A stretch of 64,000 bases of DNA from Variovorax gracilis (GTDB lineage: Bacteria; Pseudomonadota; Gammaproteobacteria; Burkholderiales; Burkholderiaceae_C). The position numbers were made by a program, and so were the translations under genes. Position 1 is the stretch's first letter; each line of letters begins with the position of its first letter. The stretch covers positions 1 through 64,000 of the forward strand of contig NZ_JASZYF010000030.1 in the NCBI RefSeq assembly GCF_030317115.1, read 5' to 3'. The notes beneath the pieces are model-generated. The model was not told the origin of the DNA. It searched no databases and saw only the letters and a list, made by a program, of their open reading frames with translations. This document shows positions 61,149 to 64,000 of the stretch, in pieces.

Positions 61149-61291
61149 GCCACGCCGTTCTCGCCGTCAAGGTCTGCGCGCCTTGCGGCGCTGGCGGCCC
61201 ACGGCCGTCTTCGAACCTTGACCGCTTGCGCTGCGGCGTGCCGGCGACGGTCGCGGGCAATCCCGCCCTCTACCGTTCCAGGAGATGCGCC
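61149..61291 (+). promoter_or_regulatory. Leader region of the DUF2958 gene
   Basis: Counterpart of the radC leader at 60271-60416, with GCCGTTCTCGCCGTCAAGG, GCGCTGCGGC, CGGGCAATCCCGCC and CAGGAG in the same order. CGGGCAATCCCG is also a short inverted repeat. Confidence 0.5.
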
Positions 61292-61657
61292 ATGGCTTCC
61301 CACTTCCCCTTCCTCACCGACGAGCAATTCGAACGGCTGCTGGCCAACGGCCGCATGGCCCTGGCGTTCCAGGCGCAGGGCCATGAGTTTGATCCGCTGC
61401 CGGTGGTGAAGCTCTTCACCCCCGATGCGGGCGCGACCTGGCTGCTGTCGCAATTCGATCCCGAAAGGCAGATGGCCTTCGGACTGTGTGACCTGGGCAT
61501 GGGCTTTCCGGAGCTGGGCCCGGTGAGCCTCGCGGACCTCTGCGTCGTGCGCGGGATGATGAACCGGCCGATCCAGCAGGACCGGCACTTCCGGGCCACG
61601 CAATCCCTGAGCGCCTACGCGCGCGAGGCGCGCCTGGCCGGCCGCATCCAGGCCTAA
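61292..61657 (+). CDS. DUF2958-domain protein
   Basis: A 121-residue protein from ATG 61292 behind CCAGGAGATGCGCC. DPLPVVKLFTPDAGATWLLS, QFDPERQMAFGLCDLGMGFP and ELGPVSLADLCVV form the DUF2958 signature (PvvKLF.P...TWLl.e.dp....FGl.DlG.G.PElG.v.l.El). The family is nearly confined to plasmids and conjugative elements, and its function is unknown. It sits between radC and the ArdC-like gene, as in such elements. Confidence 0.88.
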   Translation: MASHFPFLTDEQFERLLANGRMALAFQAQGHEFDPLPVVKLFTPDAGATWLLSQFDPERQMAFGLCDLGMGFPELGPVSLADLCVVRGMMNRPIQQDRHFRATQSLSAYAREARLAGRIQA

Positions 61658-61659
61658 GC

Positions 61660-61687
61660 GAGGGCCGCCGGCGCGCCGGCGGCCCTC
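61660..61687. terminator. Perfect 28-bp GC palindrome after the DUF2958 gene
   Basis: GAGGGCCGCCGGCG and its exact complement adjoin with no spacer, three bases after the stop. No T tract follows (CCTTCG), so termination would be atypical; a protein-binding palindrome is the alternative. Confidence 0.5.
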
Positions 61688-62105
61688 CCTTCGACGGGAC
61701 CTCGCGTGGCGCGCGGCAGCGAGGTGCCACGCGCTGTCCTCTGCCAGGCCGCGCGCCGCGCGGCAGGGGCGTGTCGATCGAGTGACACCTGCCTCTGCGT
61801 GGCAGAGGAAGCCAGAGCGGCCTGCGGCCGCAACGCTGCCGGGCGCGGGTGCGCGCAGGGACCGCTGGTGGGTGCGGCGACCCCTCTGCCTTCGGAGCCC
61901 CCTCTGGATCGACGCCTAGCTCGCACGGGCCGCTGTCCAGGGCTTCGGGCTCACGCCACCGTCCTCACCCGGTCCTCGCTTCGCTCGGCTGCGGCTTGCG
62001 GGCGGTCCCCGGACATCGGCCCTTGCTGCTCGCTCTTCATGCGTCGAGGCGGCTCCGAAAGCAGATGTTCAACCACCGCGGCACCCCCCGCAGAAAGGCC
62101 CAGCC
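61688..62105. other. Intergenic stretch before the ArdC-like gene
   Basis: No gene recognised. An imperfect inverted repeat, CGCGTGGCGCGCGGCAGCG / AGGTGCCACGCG, lies near 61704-61735. Confidence 0.4.
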
Positions 62106-63182
62106 ATGCGCGCACTTCCATCCCCCCGTCAGCACTCTGCGCACAACCCCACAGCCACGGGCGTTCCCCCCGTACCCCCCGAGGACTCACCCCAAGCAGG
62201 TGCGGTTCAACTTCCCGGCACCCCGCCGCGCAGCGGCGCCCGCATGGATGTCCGGCAGTCGGTCACCGACCGGATCATCGCGATGCTCGAGCAGGGCGGG
62301 GCCGTGTTTCGCGAGCGCTGGACCCGGGCCGCCTCGCGCGGCCGGCCGCGCAACGGCAAGACGGGCTTGCCGTACCACGGCGCCAACGTGCTGCTGCTGT
62401 GGGACGCCGCCATCGCGCTGGGCTACCCCTCCCACGTGTGGCTGACCTACAAGCAGGCCGCCAGCCTCGGGGCGCAGGTCAGGAAGGGTGAACGCGGCGT
62501 GCTGTGCGCGCACTTCGAGCGCAAGGGAGCCCCGGCAGGCCGGACGGCAGCCGGGTCCGCCGACGACGGGCCGGGCGCTTCCGGGCGGGAGGAGCCAGCC
62601 GGCGGCGACGATGGCCCGGGCGAGCGCAGCACCCTGCTGTGCCTGCCCTTCTGGGTCTTCAACGTCGCGCAGATCGACGGCTTGCCGGCGGCGCTGCTCG
62701 ACCCCGCGCTCGCGGCGCCGGCATGGACGGATCGCTCCGCGATCGAAGGCGCGATGCGCTTCATCGGCGGCTGCGGCGCCGACATCCGGCACGGCCACGA
62801 CCGGGCCGCCTACGCGCCGCGCGCGGACCGGATCCTCATGCCCGACATCGACCGGTTCACGAGTCCCGAGGCCTACTGCGCGACCGCGCTGCACGAGCTG
62901 GTGCACTGGACCGGGCATCCGGATCGCCTCGCCCGCTCGTTCGGCCAGCGCTTCGGCGATACCGCCTATGCATTCGAGGAACTGGTGGCCGAACTCGGCA
63001 GCGCCTTCGTGCTGGGCCACATCGGCCTCGTGGACGCCACGATCGAAGGCCACGCCGCCTACCTCGACGCCTGGCTGCAGGTGTTGCGCAACGATCGCAC
63101 CGCGATTTTCACCGCGGCACGCCACGCCGACGCCGCGTACGAATTCATCCTGGCCAGGGAACTGCCGTCGGCCGCGCAGTGA
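62106..63182 (+). CDS. ArdC-like antirestriction protein (ssDNA-binding domain plus zincin)
   Basis: A 358-residue protein from ATG 62106, preceded by GAAAGG. The N-terminal DUF1738/ArdC domain reads RQSVTDRIIAMLEQGGAVFR, then RNGKTGLPYHGANVLLLWDA and HVWLTYKQAASLGAQVRKGE. A Gly/Pro/Asp-rich insert of about 45 residues follows (about 145-185). The C-terminal zincin domain has ATALHELVHWTGHPDRLARS (HExxH, about residue 265) and the distal AFEELVAELGSAFVLG Glu. This is the architecture of plasmid ArdC, which protects incoming single-stranded DNA against restriction. ATG 62244 is a possible shorter start. Confidence 0.9.
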   Translation: MRALPSPRQHSAHNPTATGVPPVPPEDSPQAGAVQLPGTPPRSGARMDVRQSVTDRIIAMLEQGGAVFRERWTRAASRGRPRNGKTGLPYHGANVLLLWDAAIALGYPSHVWLTYKQAASLGAQVRKGERGVLCAHFERKGAPAGRTAAGSADDGPGASGREEPAGGDDGPGERSTLLCLPFWVFNVAQIDGLPAALLDPALAAPAWTDRSAIEGAMRFIGGCGADIRHGHDRAAYAPRADRILMPDIDRFTSPEAYCATALHELVHWTGHPDRLARSFGQRFGDTAYAFEELVAELGSAFVLGHIGLVDATIEGHAAYLDAWLQVLRNDRTAIFTAARHADAAYEFILARELPSAAQ

Positions 63183-63386
63183 CACGATCGGCGATCCCGC
63201 TGCGGTCCTCGCGCATCGCGTGCCGGGGCTGCCGCGCGTTTGGCCTCGTCCGTGTGCTTCGGGTGCGCCCAGCTCGCCGATCGCGCGTGGGTCGGCACGG
63301 GCGGATCCCATCCCTTCGTCGGCACCGTGGCCGGTGCCGAGCGGTGCCGCCCGGGCGCAAGGGCACGCCGCGGCTCCGGGCGCGCG

Positions 63387-63680
63387 TCACTCCCCGGTGC
63401 GCTGGAGCGCGCCGAACTGGCGCGCCTCCTCCGCATCGCGCAGGCTTTTCGCGGCGCGCCGGGCCACGTACTCCACGTACAGCGTCTCGATCGTCCGCGC
63501 CCATTGCGACGTGGCCTCCCGAGGCGACCTCGCCGCGCCCTGGCCGTCCTTGGCCGCCTGAAGGCGTGCGCCTTCCAGCGCGCGCGCATCCGCATCGACC
63601 GCTGCGCGGTCCGGTACCGCCACCCCTGCACTTCGCAGAATCGCTTCCTTCTGGTCTGTCGTGAGCATGTGTGTCTCCAT
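63387..63680 (-). CDS. Small helical protein, unknown (mobile-element context)
   Basis: A 97-residue protein from ATG 63680 (or ATG 63668). Helical and charged: MLTTDQKEAILRSAGVAVPD, RAAVDADARALEGARLQAAK, TIETLYVEYVARRAAKSLRD. AAGGGCGG is the possible ribosome site. It converges on the ArdC-like gene and probably belongs to the same element. No family was recognised. Confidence 0.6.
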   Translation of the reverse strand: METHMLTTDQKEAILRSAGVAVPDRAAVDADARALEGARLQAAKDGQGAARSPREATSQWARTIETLYVEYVARRAAKSLRDAEEARQFGALQRTGE

Positions 63681-64000
63681 CAGGCCGCCCTTGCAGCTCG
63701 CGTGCGAAAACCTTGATCGGCGTCCCTTGACCCCGCACCATCGATGTCCCCCTGCGCCCGGCGGCAGGTGCCTGCGACAACCATCTGGGGGTGCAGGCGC
63801 CGGGCACAAGGCCGTACTTTCCTGATTGCCATCGGACCATTTCGGGTTCGAGTCTGGGTCCGGATCCGGGTTCCTTTCCGCTCTTCGCCTGCGCTGACAG
63901 GCTCGCCAGGTCTCACGAACCAGGGCGGTGCCAGCGCCCTGCCCAGCGGGCCCTGGCTCCGGGCTCGGTCCGCGACCTTGCGAGTGCAGTCCCCGCCAGT
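63681..64000. other. Right edge of the window, nothing recognised
   Basis: No gene-like frame. GGGTCCGGATCCGGGTTC near 63857 is a short near-palindrome. Confidence 0.35.

Noticed and set aside
63840..63870. GGTTCGAGTC, resembling a tRNA T-arm
   Set aside because: No matching acceptor stem, anticodon arm or CCA-proximal pairing could be built around it.

Overview
The window is GC-rich chromosomal DNA from a betaproteobacterium, most likely of the order Burkholderiales (Comamonadaceae-like). This rests on the gene repertoire (SlyB-like lipoprotein, GlsB and YidB stress proteins, DUF2934, DUF3606, DUF3761 and DUF6351 proteins, UdgX, a DNA polymerase II) and on the base composition. No rRNA, tRNA or CRISPR array was found. 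The genus cannot be fixed from the sequence alone.

Left part (1-31000). Intact housekeeping and stress genes alternate with many decayed ones. Intact genes include an AsmA-like C-terminus at the left edge, a SlyB-like lipoprotein, a degenerate receiver protein, UdgX uracil-DNA glycosylase, a zinc alcohol/formaldehyde dehydrogenase followed by a protein with an in-frame (CAAAAC)8 repeat, a RecQ-type helicase overlapping an acidic small-protein gene, a YihY/BrkB membrane protein, a double-PAS hybrid histidine kinase, DUF883-like, GlsB and YidB genes, a TIGR04325 protein and an acyltransferase-3. Decayed genes include a Crp/Fnr regulator, a histidine-kinase tail joined to an arylsulfatase tail, adenosine deaminase, an AlkB-like dioxygenase, a short-chain dehydrogenase, a SAM methyltransferase and an IS110 transposase. 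Long genes beside them, including a 5.2-kb NRPS, are unbroken, so these lesions look like real decay rather than poor sequence.

Centre (31800-43100). One 1732-residue nonribosomal peptide synthetase reads fatty acyl-AMP ligase, carrier, condensation, adenylation, carrier. It has no thioesterase and its inferred specificity code resembles those for glycine. It suggests an orphan N-acyl-glycine-type pathway with an unknown release step, and is the most interesting locus here. It is followed by IS1182 and arylsulfatase remnants, a DUF6351 lipoprotein hydrolase, and a small paralogous protein family with a decayed duplicate.

Right-centre (44400-59000). A winged-helix protein diverges from polB (DNA polymerase II). 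Then come a patatin-like lipase, a glycosyltransferase coupled to a DUF421 membrane protein, a Tat-exported PhoD phosphatase, a SET-domain protein whose start codon lies in a 19-bp triplication, a CadC-like membrane regulator divergent from a vanadium-haloperoxidase-like lipoprotein, and a lone receiver protein.

Right end (59300-64000). A repeat-containing secreted protein with a strong terminator is followed by RadC (JAB/MPN), DUF2958, an ArdC-like zincin antirestriction protein and a small minus-strand gene. This set is typical of integrative conjugative elements or plasmids and suggests that the window runs into a mobile element. RadC and DUF2958 carry similar leader sequences.
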